Assembly (NCBI GenBank): GCA_963772675.1
Contig: CAVYYF010000007.1
Coordinates: forward strand, 372,001-436,000
Length of the DNA stretch: 64,000 nt
Direction of reading: 5' to 3'
Origin: JAKAGZ01 sp963772675
GTDB lineage: Bacteria > Bacteroidota > Ignavibacteria > Ignavibacteriales > Ignavibacteriaceae
Part shown: piece by piece, positions 57,013-64,000 of the stretch
How the letters are laid out: every line of letters begins with the position of its first letter
Numbering within the stretch: the stretch's first letter is position 1
Translations under genes and position numbers: made by a program
Notes under the pieces: generated by a model
Seen by the model: only the letters and a program-made list of their open reading frames with translations
Databases searched by the model: none
Told to the model about the DNA's origin: nothing

Positions 57013-57849
57013 TTAAAAGTGAAATGAAAAATAATTTGAGAATACTCCTATAGATATTTCGTGAAAATTCCTGTCAGTAGATGATGGCTGTGAGTTAAAC
57101 CTGTAGCGGGAATAAACAGTAAAGGTTTTAAGTAGGTCAAACATACCGAACGATACTTCCAGGCTGTAACCATTATAGCCATCAAAATTTGTGAAGAGAT
57201 CAACTCCGGGAGAAATGTATTTCAGAACTGGTGTTACAAAAAGATGCTTATAACCGAGCCTGAAAAAATTGCTGGCGTCTGCATGATAAATGTGAGAATA
57301 TTCAATTGAAAAATAACCTGATGGATAATCAATACTTGATGATCTGAATGAAATTAGGGGAATTTCCTTGTTCAACGCAAAATAGTTACCGCTATTTGTG
57401 TGAACGTATGCAGGTGTGGGAACTAAAAATTGTATGCCGAAGAATACTCCGAACAAAATAAAGTTCGATTCTTTCTGCATCTTGATCTGTTTTGGGAAAT
57501 CAAGATCGAAAGTATCGCTTTTAGATTTATTGCCTGCTGAATCTTGAGCTATAATATAGAAAGGGACTGTCTTTTTCGAAAAATCATATTCCCCCAAATC
57601 AATTTTAGATTTATGATCTTCACTCAAGGTATCTGTAATTGCAAATTCATATTTATTATCAATATATAATTTTGCTTTAGCCGGATTGCTGGTAATAAAG
57701 GAGACAATAAAAATAGTTGGCTTCTCAGGTGCAATGTACGAGTCAAGCAAATAAATTTCAGTTGAATCACTTTCAATATTTAAAGAAGAAGCAAAACAAT
57801 CATTAAATAATACTGCAGAAAATATTAGCAGAAATAAAATATTTTTCAT
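57013..57849 (-). CDS. Hypothetical outer-membrane protein with Ig-like N-terminal part
   Basis: 278 aa. Signal peptide (1-~20), an N-terminal beta-sandwich-like part resembling a bacterial Ig-like segment (AKLYIDNKYEFAITDTLSED, FYIIAQDSAGNKSKSDTF), then a beta-barrel-like half rich in aromatics that ends SNYFSFHF. No family recognised. It sits between the CGL gene (60 nt) and the GNAT gene (5 nt). Confidence 0.68.
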   Translation of the reverse strand: MKNILFLLIFSAVLFNDCFASSLNIESDSTEIYLLDSYIAPEKPTIFIVSFITSNPAKAKLYIDNKYEFAITDTLSEDHKSKIDLGEYDFSKKTVPFYIIAQDSAGNKSKSDTFDLDFPKQIKMQKESNFILFGVFFGIQFLVPTPAYVHTNSGNYFALNKEIPLISFRSSSIDYPSGYFSIEYSHIYHADASNFFRLGYKHLFVTPVLKYISPGVDLFTNFDGYNGYSLEVSFGMFDLLKTFTVYSRYRFNSQPSSTDRNFHEISIGVFSNYFSFHF

Positions 57850-57909
57850 TTCAAATAGTTAATACTCCATAAATAAATTGTCACATTTATGAATCTTTAT
57901 CATACGCCA

Positions 57910-59043
57910 TCAGGCTAATGCGTTCTTGACATCATCTATTAAATCTTCAATGTCTTCAATTCCAACTGAAAAGCGAACCAGTCCATCAGTGATCCCAAGT
58001 TTTTCTCTCTCCTCTTTCGGAACTGAGCCATGTGTCATTGTAGCCGGATGAGAGATCAAACTTTCAACTCCACCGAGGCTCTCCCCAAGAGTAAATATTT
58101 TTACATTCCTTAAAATTTTCTTCGCCGTTTCGATATTGCCAAAATCTACAGAAATCATTCCACCAAATCCGCGCATCTGATTTTTAGCAAGTTCGTGCTG
58201 TGAATGTGAAGGAAGTCCTGGATAATAAATCTTCTTAGCAACTCTGGAATCACTTAAAAATTTTGCAAGCTGAATCGCGTTCTTTTCGTGCCTTTCCATT
58301 CTTACTGCTAACGTTTTGGTAGAACGCATTACTAGCCAACAATCAAAGGGAGATGGAACTCCTCCGGCAGCGTTTTGGATATACCTTAAACGTTCGTGAT
58401 ACTTATCATTACTCGTAACAAGTATTCCGCCGATTACATCGCTGTGACCGTTCAGATATTTGGTTGAACTATGAAGTACGATATCAATTCCAAAAGTTAA
58501 TGGATTTTGAAAATATGGACTCATAAAAGTATTATCGCAAACAGAAATGAGACTATTCTTTTTTGCAATTTCTGCAACGCCCTTAAGATCAGTCAAATTC
58601 AGCATTGGATTTGTAGGCGTTTCAACGTAAACCATTTTAGTATTTTTCTTAATCGCCTTTTCGATATTTAACAGGTCAGTTGTATCAACCCAGGAAAATT
58701 CCAGACCGTAATCTTTCATTACTAATTCAAACAAACGATAAGTACCGCCATAAACATTACTCGAACAAATAATGTGGTCGCCACCTTTAACAAGACTTAA
58801 GAGTGCATGAGTGGATGCAAGCCCTGACGAAAAAGCGATACCGTATTTTCCCTTCTCAAGAGTTGCAATATTTGTTTCCATAGAAGAGCGGGTTAGATTG
58901 TGTGTACGTCCGTATTCATATCCCTTGTTTTTTCCTAATTCCTGTTGTGCATAAGTTGAAGTTTGATAAATTGGAGTGATAACAGCACCTGTTGCTTCAT
59001 CGGGGTGCTGCCCTGCGTGAATTGCATCTGTTGAGAAGCCCAT
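57910..59043 (-). CDS. Cystathionine gamma-lyase / gamma-synthase (PLP)
   Basis: 377 aa of the Cys/Met metabolism PLP family. PLP Lys lies in LHSSTKYLNGHSDVIGG; other markers are YEYGRTHNLTRSSMETNIAT, VYVETPTNPMLNLTDL and TLGESLGGVESLISHPATMT. The family splits into synthases and lyases that are hard to tell apart by sequence; its place 43 nt behind a cystathionine beta-synthase argues for gamma-lyase in reverse transsulfuration. Confidence 0.88.
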   Translation of the reverse strand: MGFSTDAIHAGQHPDEATGAVITPIYQTSTYAQQELGKNKGYEYGRTHNLTRSSMETNIATLEKGKYGIAFSSGLASTHALLSLVKGGDHIICSSNVYGGTYRLFELVMKDYGLEFSWVDTTDLLNIEKAIKKNTKMVYVETPTNPMLNLTDLKGVAEIAKKNSLISVCDNTFMSPYFQNPLTFGIDIVLHSSTKYLNGHSDVIGGILVTSNDKYHERLRYIQNAAGGVPSPFDCWLVMRSTKTLAVRMERHEKNAIQLAKFLSDSRVAKKIYYPGLPSHSQHELAKNQMRGFGGMISVDFGNIETAKKILRNVKIFTLGESLGGVESLISHPATMTHGSVPKEEREKLGITDGLVRFSVGIEDIEDLIDDVKNALA

Positions 59044-59086
59044 AAATTCCTTATAATTTTTTAATAATTATTTCATATTGAAAAAC

Positions 59087-60454
59087 TTAACTCAATTCAG
59101 AATGTTCAATAATATCATAACGAGTTATTATATCTTTTATTCTTCCGTACTCAGTTACAAGCACAGCCGGTGAGTCACTAAGATATTTTTTTACGAGACC
59201 AAGTTCTGTTCTTTCATCAAGAGTTGGCAAGCCTGGCCCCATAACTTTTGAAACCGGTTTATCCAGCAAAGCAGGATCTTCAAGCAAACTTGCCATAAGT
59301 TTCGCTTCTCTTACACTGCCTACGGATTCGCCTTCATCGATTACAGGAAGTTGTGAGAAACCACGGAAGTTTAAAAGCTCGACCGCAGTTTTAATTTTAT
59401 CGTTCGATTTAACAGAAATAAGTTCCTTTGGCTTTCCATTTCGTTTAGCCAGTGATATATCCTGCAATGATTTGAATTCCTGCGTGAGCATTCTTTTATC
59501 ACGCAGCCATTCTTCGCTGTGCATTTTTGTCAGATACCTTTCGCCGGTGTCTGCAACAATAAAAATAACAATAGCCGATTCATCAAGCTCCTTTGCAAGT
59601 TCAAGAGTTGCCCAGATGTTTGTGCCTGTACTTCCACCACAAAATATTCCTTCCTCTTTTGATAATTTCCTTGCGTAACTGAATGAATCCTGGTCGGTAA
59701 CATTTATGATCCTGTCGATAAACTCAAACTGAACATTTGCAGGTAAACAATCCTGCCCGATTCCTTCAACGAGATAAGGCTGTCCTTCAATTTTTTCTCC
59801 GGTTTGTTTATAATGTTGAAAAATTGATCCGTAAGGATCTGCACCAACTATCTGTATATTTTTATTTTTTTCTTTTAAAAATCGTCCTGTCCCGCTTATT
59901 GTTCCACCTGTTCCGATTCCTGATACAAAGTGAGTTATTTTTCCTTCAGTGTCTCTCCAGATTTCAGGTCCGGTAGTTTTGTAATGGATCTCACGGTTGG
60001 CAGGATTTGAATACTGATACATAAATATAGAATTCGGAGTTTCCTTTTGAATTTTTTTTGCAACTGTTATGTAATAATCCGGATGATCATGGCCGACTGC
60101 GTTTGAAACTACAATTACATCCCCGCCGAGAGCTTTGAGGTAATTTATTTTTTCAGAACTTACTTTATCTGTAACAACAAAAATTGATTTATAACCTTTC
60201 ACGGCTGCCGCCAGTGCGAGTCCGATTCCGGTATTTCCGCTCGTGGCTTCTATTATCGTTCCGCCCGGTTTAATATCTCCGTTTTTTTCGGCAGCATCCA
60301 GCATTGAAAGCCCAATTCTGTCCTTAACGCTGCCACCGGGATTTGAGGATTCAAGTTTAGCAAATATTTGCGGCTTAAGTCCTTTGTTAATCTTATTAAT
60401 TTTTATAAGGGGGGTATTACCGACTACCTCAAGAATGTTATTTCTAAAATTCAT
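59087..60454 (-). CDS. Cystathionine beta-synthase with CBS-domain pair
   Basis: 455 aa. N-terminal O-acetylserine sulfhydrylase-like fold with PLP Lys44 in SSNPGGSVKDRIGLSM, EATSGNTGIGLALA and GIGTGGTISGTGR; C-terminal tandem CBS domains (~335-455: KELISVKSNDKIKTAVELLN, RGFSQLPVIDEG, VSKVMGPGLPTLDERTE). It condenses serine with homocysteine. The CBS pair is a likely nucleotide or S-adenosylmethionine sensor. It forms a two-gene operon with the gamma-lyase downstream. Confidence 0.93.
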   Translation of the reverse strand: MNFRNNILEVVGNTPLIKINKINKGLKPQIFAKLESSNPGGSVKDRIGLSMLDAAEKNGDIKPGGTIIEATSGNTGIGLALAAAVKGYKSIFVVTDKVSSEKINYLKALGGDVIVVSNAVGHDHPDYYITVAKKIQKETPNSIFMYQYSNPANREIHYKTTGPEIWRDTEGKITHFVSGIGTGGTISGTGRFLKEKNKNIQIVGADPYGSIFQHYKQTGEKIEGQPYLVEGIGQDCLPANVQFEFIDRIINVTDQDSFSYARKLSKEEGIFCGGSTGTNIWATLELAKELDESAIVIFIVADTGERYLTKMHSEEWLRDKRMLTQEFKSLQDISLAKRNGKPKELISVKSNDKIKTAVELLNFRGFSQLPVIDEGESVGSVREAKLMASLLEDPALLDKPVSKVMGPGLPTLDERTELGLVKKYLSDSPAVLVTEYGRIKDIITRYDIIEHSELS

Positions 60455-60711
60455 ATTAAAAGACCCGCTTTGTTAAACTTTGCATTCCCCCAATTCATAT
60501 AAAGATATTTAACAATAATAACCAATTGGTTTGAATGATTAAAGCTAAATAACTATTTAGAATTGAACAAATCCCGTAAAATGAAATGAATACAAAAAAA
60601 GATATTTTGGCTATTGAATAATAGTATGACTTTCAAAGTTATAATTCCAAACTTTTTTCTCTAAATATTTGGCTTTAACTTTGGATAATTATTCTTAACG
60701 AAAGATGGGTA

Positions 60712-61629
60712 ATGAATAAAATTACTATAGCTAATGGTGCCCTTAAAGCTTCAGAAATTTCTCTCGGCTGCATGCGAATTACTCAACTATCGAATATTGA
60801 TGCTGAAAGGCTAATCAAAACGGCTTTGGATGAAGGCATTGATTTTTTTGAACATGCTGACGTTTATTGTGGCGGAAAAGGTGAAGAGGTTTTTGCAAAT
60901 GCTATCGGAATGAATTCTGGCATAAGAGAACAGATATTTATACAAACCAAATGTGGAATCAGAGATGGGTATTACGATTTTTCGAAAGAACATATTTTAG
61001 ATTCCGTTAACAGAAGCTTAAAAAGACTAAAGACTGATTACGTAGATGTTCTGCTTCTTCACCGTCCGGACACATTAATGGAGTCTGAAGAAATTGCCGA
61101 AGCTTTCGATTCACTTCAAAACAGCGGCAAAGTTAAACATTTCGGTGTAAGCAATTTTAATCCAATGCAGATTGAATTATTAACTAAGTATGTAAAACAA
61201 AAATTAATTATTAACCAGCTTCAACTTAGTATCACAAACACCGGAATGATCGATTCAGGTATAAACGCAAATACAAAATTTGATGGTTCCATAGATCACG
61301 ACGGAAGTGTTCTGGAATATTGCCGTTTAAAAGATATTACTATTCAGGCCTGGTCCCCTTTTCAGTATGGGTTTTTTGATGGTGTATTTTTAGATAATGA
61401 AAAATTCCCTGAACTGAATAATAAAATAAATGAGATAGCTGAAATAAAAGGTGTACAGAGCTCGGCTATTGTTATTGCATGGATATTAAGACATCCGGCC
61501 AAAATACAGCCAATTGTTGGTACAACTAACTTTAAAAGACTAAAGGATATTTGTAAAGCCTCACAGGTAACTTTAAGCAGACCGGAATGGTATGATATAT
61601 ATAGATCAGCAGGTAATAAATTACCATAA
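60712..61629 (+). CDS. Aldo/keto reductase (YdhF-like)
   Basis: 305 aa (beta/alpha)8 NADPH-dependent reductase: catalytic Tyr in FFEHADVYCGGKGEEVFA, Lys in FIQTKCGIRDG, His in LLLHRPDTLMESEEIAEAFD and the cofactor site region IVGTTNFKRLKDI. It resembles Escherichia coli YdhF. Substrate unknown. It is monocistronic, 100 nt before the next gene. Confidence 0.9.
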   Translation: MNKITIANGALKASEISLGCMRITQLSNIDAERLIKTALDEGIDFFEHADVYCGGKGEEVFANAIGMNSGIREQIFIQTKCGIRDGYYDFSKEHILDSVNRSLKRLKTDYVDVLLLHRPDTLMESEEIAEAFDSLQNSGKVKHFGVSNFNPMQIELLTKYVKQKLIINQLQLSITNTGMIDSGINANTKFDGSIDHDGSVLEYCRLKDITIQAWSPFQYGFFDGVFLDNEKFPELNNKINEIAEIKGVQSSAIVIAWILRHPAKIQPIVGTTNFKRLKDICKASQVTLSRPEWYDIYRSAGNKLP

Positions 61630-61731
61630 ATTATGTTATATAGAAAAATGACCTGCCTGTTTTAATAGTCCGGAAAAAGCATAACTTTACGTCGCTTTTA
61701 TTTCCCAATATTTTTTTATCTTACTCAAACT

Positions 61732-62802
61732 ATGAACAAAAACAAACTACGCGGAAGAGGAACAGATATAAATCCACCGAATAGGTTTGAAAGGCTTCAT
61801 ATTGAAGAAACCGAAGATTTATATGATGAAAGAGATTACGAACCGGGTGCTGAAAGAAAAATAGGAACTGTTTTTTACAAAGATTATTCAAAATTAGCAA
61901 TAGCAAAAAATAACAGCCCTGATATTCCATTCGATTATTCTTTTAATCCATATCGCGGATGCGAACATGGTTGTGTTTATTGCTACGCCAGACCAACTCA
62001 CGAATATTTAGGATTTTCATCAGGGATAGATTTTGAAACGAAAATTATGGTGAAAGAAAACGGACCCAAGCTTCTTAAAAAAGAATTTGAAAAGAAAAGT
62101 TACATCCCAAAATTGATTATAATTTCGGGCGATACCGATCCTTACCAGCCTATTGAAAGAAAACTTAAAATTACGCGTGAAGCATTAAAGGTTTGCCTTG
62201 AATACAGAAATCCTGTCGCAATTATTACAAAAAACTCTCTTATCCTAAGAGACATTGACATTTTAAGTGAAATGTCAAAACTAAATTTAGTTTTGACAAC
62301 TCTTTCAATTACCACCTTGAATAAAGAGCTTGCTTCAAAACTGGAACCTAGAACAGCTACGCCGGAAAGAAAATTGCAGGCAATTGAAAAGCTTTCCGAA
62401 GCAGGAATACCAGTCAATGTAAATGTTGCACCTGTAATTCCTGGATTAAATGATGAAGAGATCCCTGAAATATTAAAACACTCGGCTCAAAGAGGTGCAA
62501 TTTCTGCAGCTTATATTTTATTAAGACTCCCCTACTCTATTAAAGATTTGTTCAGCAACTGGCTGGAAAGAGAATTCCCGGACCGAAAAGAAAAAATATT
62601 AAATAAAATAAGAGAAATGCGCGGCGGAAAACTGAACGTTTCTGAATTCGGAAAAAGATTTAAAGGTCAGGGCAAACAGGCTAATGCAATCAGAGAATTA
62701 TTTTACATAAGTTGCAGGAAATATGGTTTAAACAGGAAAAAAATCGAAATAACTGCTGAAAACTTCACTCGTCACGAAGCAACACAGCTTGAGCTGTTTT
62801 AA
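61732..62802 (+). CDS. PA0069-family radical SAM protein
   Basis: 356 aa. The 4Fe-4S motif is CxxxCxxC: Cys77, Cys81 and Cys84 in YRGCEHGCVYCYARPTHEYL. The N-terminal RGRGTDINPPNRFE and the C-terminal GKRFKGQGKQANAIRELF are typical of the PA0069/SplB-like branch; DTDPYQPIERKLKITREAL is a further marker. These proteins are widespread, and the reaction of the branch is not established (DNA repair or modification are proposed by similarity to spore photoproduct lyase). Confidence 0.9.
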   Translation: MNKNKLRGRGTDINPPNRFERLHIEETEDLYDERDYEPGAERKIGTVFYKDYSKLAIAKNNSPDIPFDYSFNPYRGCEHGCVYCYARPTHEYLGFSSGIDFETKIMVKENGPKLLKKEFEKKSYIPKLIIISGDTDPYQPIERKLKITREALKVCLEYRNPVAIITKNSLILRDIDILSEMSKLNLVLTTLSITTLNKELASKLEPRTATPERKLQAIEKLSEAGIPVNVNVAPVIPGLNDEEIPEILKHSAQRGAISAAYILLRLPYSIKDLFSNWLEREFPDRKEKILNKIREMRGGKLNVSEFGKRFKGQGKQANAIRELFYISCRKYGLNRKKIEITAENFTRHEATQLELF

Positions 62803-63110
62803 TTTGTGAAATCAGACCTAAAGAGTCCGCTTCTATATTCCCAATATTTCCTTTTTCCATAATTAATTTCTTGAAAGTAGTCGTATTTTTTACGAAGTTA
62901 AAACTAGTAAAAATAACGGGGGCAATTTTAATGGATTACTTTCCAGTATATTTCCAAATTGATAAAACCTTCACCCATATAAAATTGTCTTAGAAGTAGG
63001 GCGCAGAATTTCGGGCGGGAATAATATCACTTCAACAATCTGTGCTTTTAACATTGATCTTTAAAATCGATTGAAAATGCATTCAATTTTAAATTATCTA
63101 GGAGATAATA
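62803..63110. other. 308-nt intergenic region before the molybdenum hydroxylase operon
   Basis: AT-rich with one GC-rich patch (about 62996-63020). No coding frame or known riboswitch, including the molybdenum-cofactor motif, could be recognised. It should hold the operon promoter; GGAG at 63101-63104 is the ribosome site of the next gene. Confidence 0.4.
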
Positions 63111-63587
63111 ATGATTGAAAAAATTCAATTTAATATAAACGGCAAACCGGTAAAAATAGAAGTGGACAGCAACCGGATGTTGTTGTGGGTCTTACGCACA
63201 GACCTGAAACTAACAGGCACTAAATATGGTTGCGGCGAAGGATTTTGCGGCGCCTGTACAGTGCTCATTGACAATGAAGCTGTACGCAGTTGCGGAACGG
63301 CCGTAAAAGATATCAAGAATAAAAATGTCATAACAATTGAAGGACTGGAACACGACGGCAAGCTTCATCCCATTCAAAAAGCTTTTATGGAACATGACGG
63401 CATGCAATGCGGTTACTGCACACCGGGGATGATTATGGAAGCATATTCTTTCCTGAAGAAAAATAGCAAACCAACTACTGCACAGATAATAGAAGGAATG
63501 AACGATAATTTATGCAGGTGCGGTGCTCATAACCGGATTGTACAGGCAATCCATACCGCTGCGGAAGAGATTGAAGGAGGATATTAA
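63111..63587 (+). CDS. 2Fe-2S subunit of a xanthine-dehydrogenase-type molybdenum hydroxylase (IorA-like)
   Basis: 158 aa. Plant-type ferredoxin cluster ligands in YGCGEGFCGACTVLIDNEAV and the following Cys, then the second cluster in QCGYCTPGMIMEAYSFL and NLCRCGAHNRIVQAIHTA. Like the small subunit of isoquinoline 1-oxidoreductase and aldehyde dehydrogenases of the xanthine oxidase family. A molybdenum-binding large subunit follows after 1 nt. Confidence 0.93.
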   Translation: MIEKIQFNINGKPVKIEVDSNRMLLWVLRTDLKLTGTKYGCGEGFCGACTVLIDNEAVRSCGTAVKDIKNKNVITIEGLEHDGKLHPIQKAFMEHDGMQCGYCTPGMIMEAYSFLKKNSKPTTAQIIEGMNDNLCRCGAHNRIVQAIHTAAEEIEGGY

Positions 63588-63588
63588 A

Positions 63589-64000
63589 ATGAAAGAAGAT
63601 AAATACCTCGAAATAGATTTTAAGGATACCCCAACAGATTTTCCGATGGGCAGACGTGATTTTCTGAAAATAACCGGCAGTGGAATTTTTATTCTATTTA
63701 CTATCGGTGACACTAAAGTTTTTGCTCAGGAACGACAGGGTACAAATCTTCCTTCAGATTTTAATGCATTTCTGAAAATCGGCGAAGACGGCCGCGTTTC
63801 GTGTTACACCGGCAAAATTGAAATGGGACAGGGTGTTATCACATCACTTGCCCAAATGCTCGCCGACGAACTGGATGTTTCACTTGATTCAGTCGATATG
63901 GTATTGGGCGATACGGACCTTTGTCCATACGACAGAGGCACGTTTGGTTCTATGACAACAAGATTTTTTGGACCGCCGTTACGCTCAGCTGCTGCAGAAG
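63589..64000 (+). CDS. Molybdopterin-binding large subunit (IorB-like), N-terminal part, cut by window end
   Basis: First 137 aa only. AAGGAGG at 63574-63580 precedes the ATG. After about 18 residues comes a twin-arginine signal: GRRDFLKITGSGIFILFTIG, so the folded enzyme is exported with its partner. The following FLKIGEDGRVSCYTGKIEMG, GVITSLAQMLADELDVSL and GSMTTRFFGPPLRSAAAE match the isoquinoline 1-oxidoreductase beta / aldehyde dehydrogenase large subunit type. The catalytic part lies outside the window, so the substrate cannot be judged. Confidence 0.9.
   Translation, partial: MKEDKYLEIDFKDTPTDFPMGRRDFLKITGSGIFILFTIGDTKVFAQERQGTNLPSDFNAFLKIGEDGRVSCYTGKIEMGQGVITSLAQMLADELDVSLDSVDMVLGDTDLCPYDRGTFGSMTTRFFGPPLRSAAAE

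Noticed and set aside
1..64000. CRISPR arrays, tRNA/rRNA genes, insertion sequences, prophage or anti-phage clusters
   Set aside because: No repeat-spacer pattern, tRNA cloverleaf, rRNA stretch, transposase, integrase or known defence gene was recognised.

Overview
The window looks like a chromosome segment from a member of the Ignavibacteriota (Chlorobi/Bacteroidota side of the tree). The base composition is AT-rich. Two secreted proteins carry C-terminal type IX secretion sorting domains of the form NFPNPFNP...YFYRIRAG...TKKFVLLK, which is very typical of Ignavibacteria. Outer-membrane beta-barrels are frequent. No rRNA, tRNA, CRISPR array, prophage or insertion sequence was recognised.

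Layout. 0-4.8 kb (+): nucleotide-sugar epimerase, MeaB GTPase, acyl-CoA dehydrogenase and an acyl-CoA carboxylase beta subunit; the last two are frameshifted. 4.8-8.7 kb (-): two T9SS-exported proteins, one of them broken. 8.9-11.2 kb (+): small secreted protein, NtrC-type regulator, HIT protein. 11.2-31.8 kb (all -): an envelope/exopolysaccharide island. It holds a multi-PAS hybrid kinase with a degenerate ATPase domain (now split from its receiver), a NodB-like protein without its catalytic residues, a one-TM protein, a processive GT2 synthase, a TPR/beta-barrel exporter, a KaiC-like ATPase fused to a degenerate GGDEF-like domain, the decayed remains of a second copy of that ATPase, a broken GH9 glycosidase, a lone receiver, a fatty-acid-hydroxylase-like protein and an SGNH - acyl carrier protein - MBOAT - FkbH cassette. 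32.4-34.1 kb (+): NSS-family transporter with its tiny MetS-like subunit. 34.1-37.8 kb (-): a PPi-type phosphofructokinase and a UvrD/PcrA helicase. 38.1 kb: ferritin. 38.6-43.1 kb (-): nuoABCDEF, ending at nuoF. 43.6-47.4 kb (+): beta-CASP nuclease, outer-membrane barrel, RsbW-like protein. 47.5-49.5 kb: two divergent malate dehydrogenases. 49.6-60.5 kb (-): L27/L21, a PhoBR-like pair, a Gfo/Idh/MocA dehydrogenase, dxs, xseAB, a GNAT, a barrel protein and a reverse transsulfuration pair. 60.7-64 kb (+): aldo/keto reductase, radical SAM protein and the start of a molybdenum hydroxylase operon.

The genes in 11-32 kb fit one job: polymerise a surface polysaccharide (GT2), export it (TPR/barrel), process it (NodB-like, GH9), decorate it with an acyl group delivered from an acyl carrier protein (FkbH, ACP, MBOAT, SGNH), and control this through receivers and a KaiC/GGDEF-like fusion. 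The unusual points are the degenerate signalling and enzymatic domains and the ACP-dependent decoration module. A second theme is gene damage: at least seven genes carry frameshifts or stops and one paralogue is plainly decayed, while the core genes are intact.
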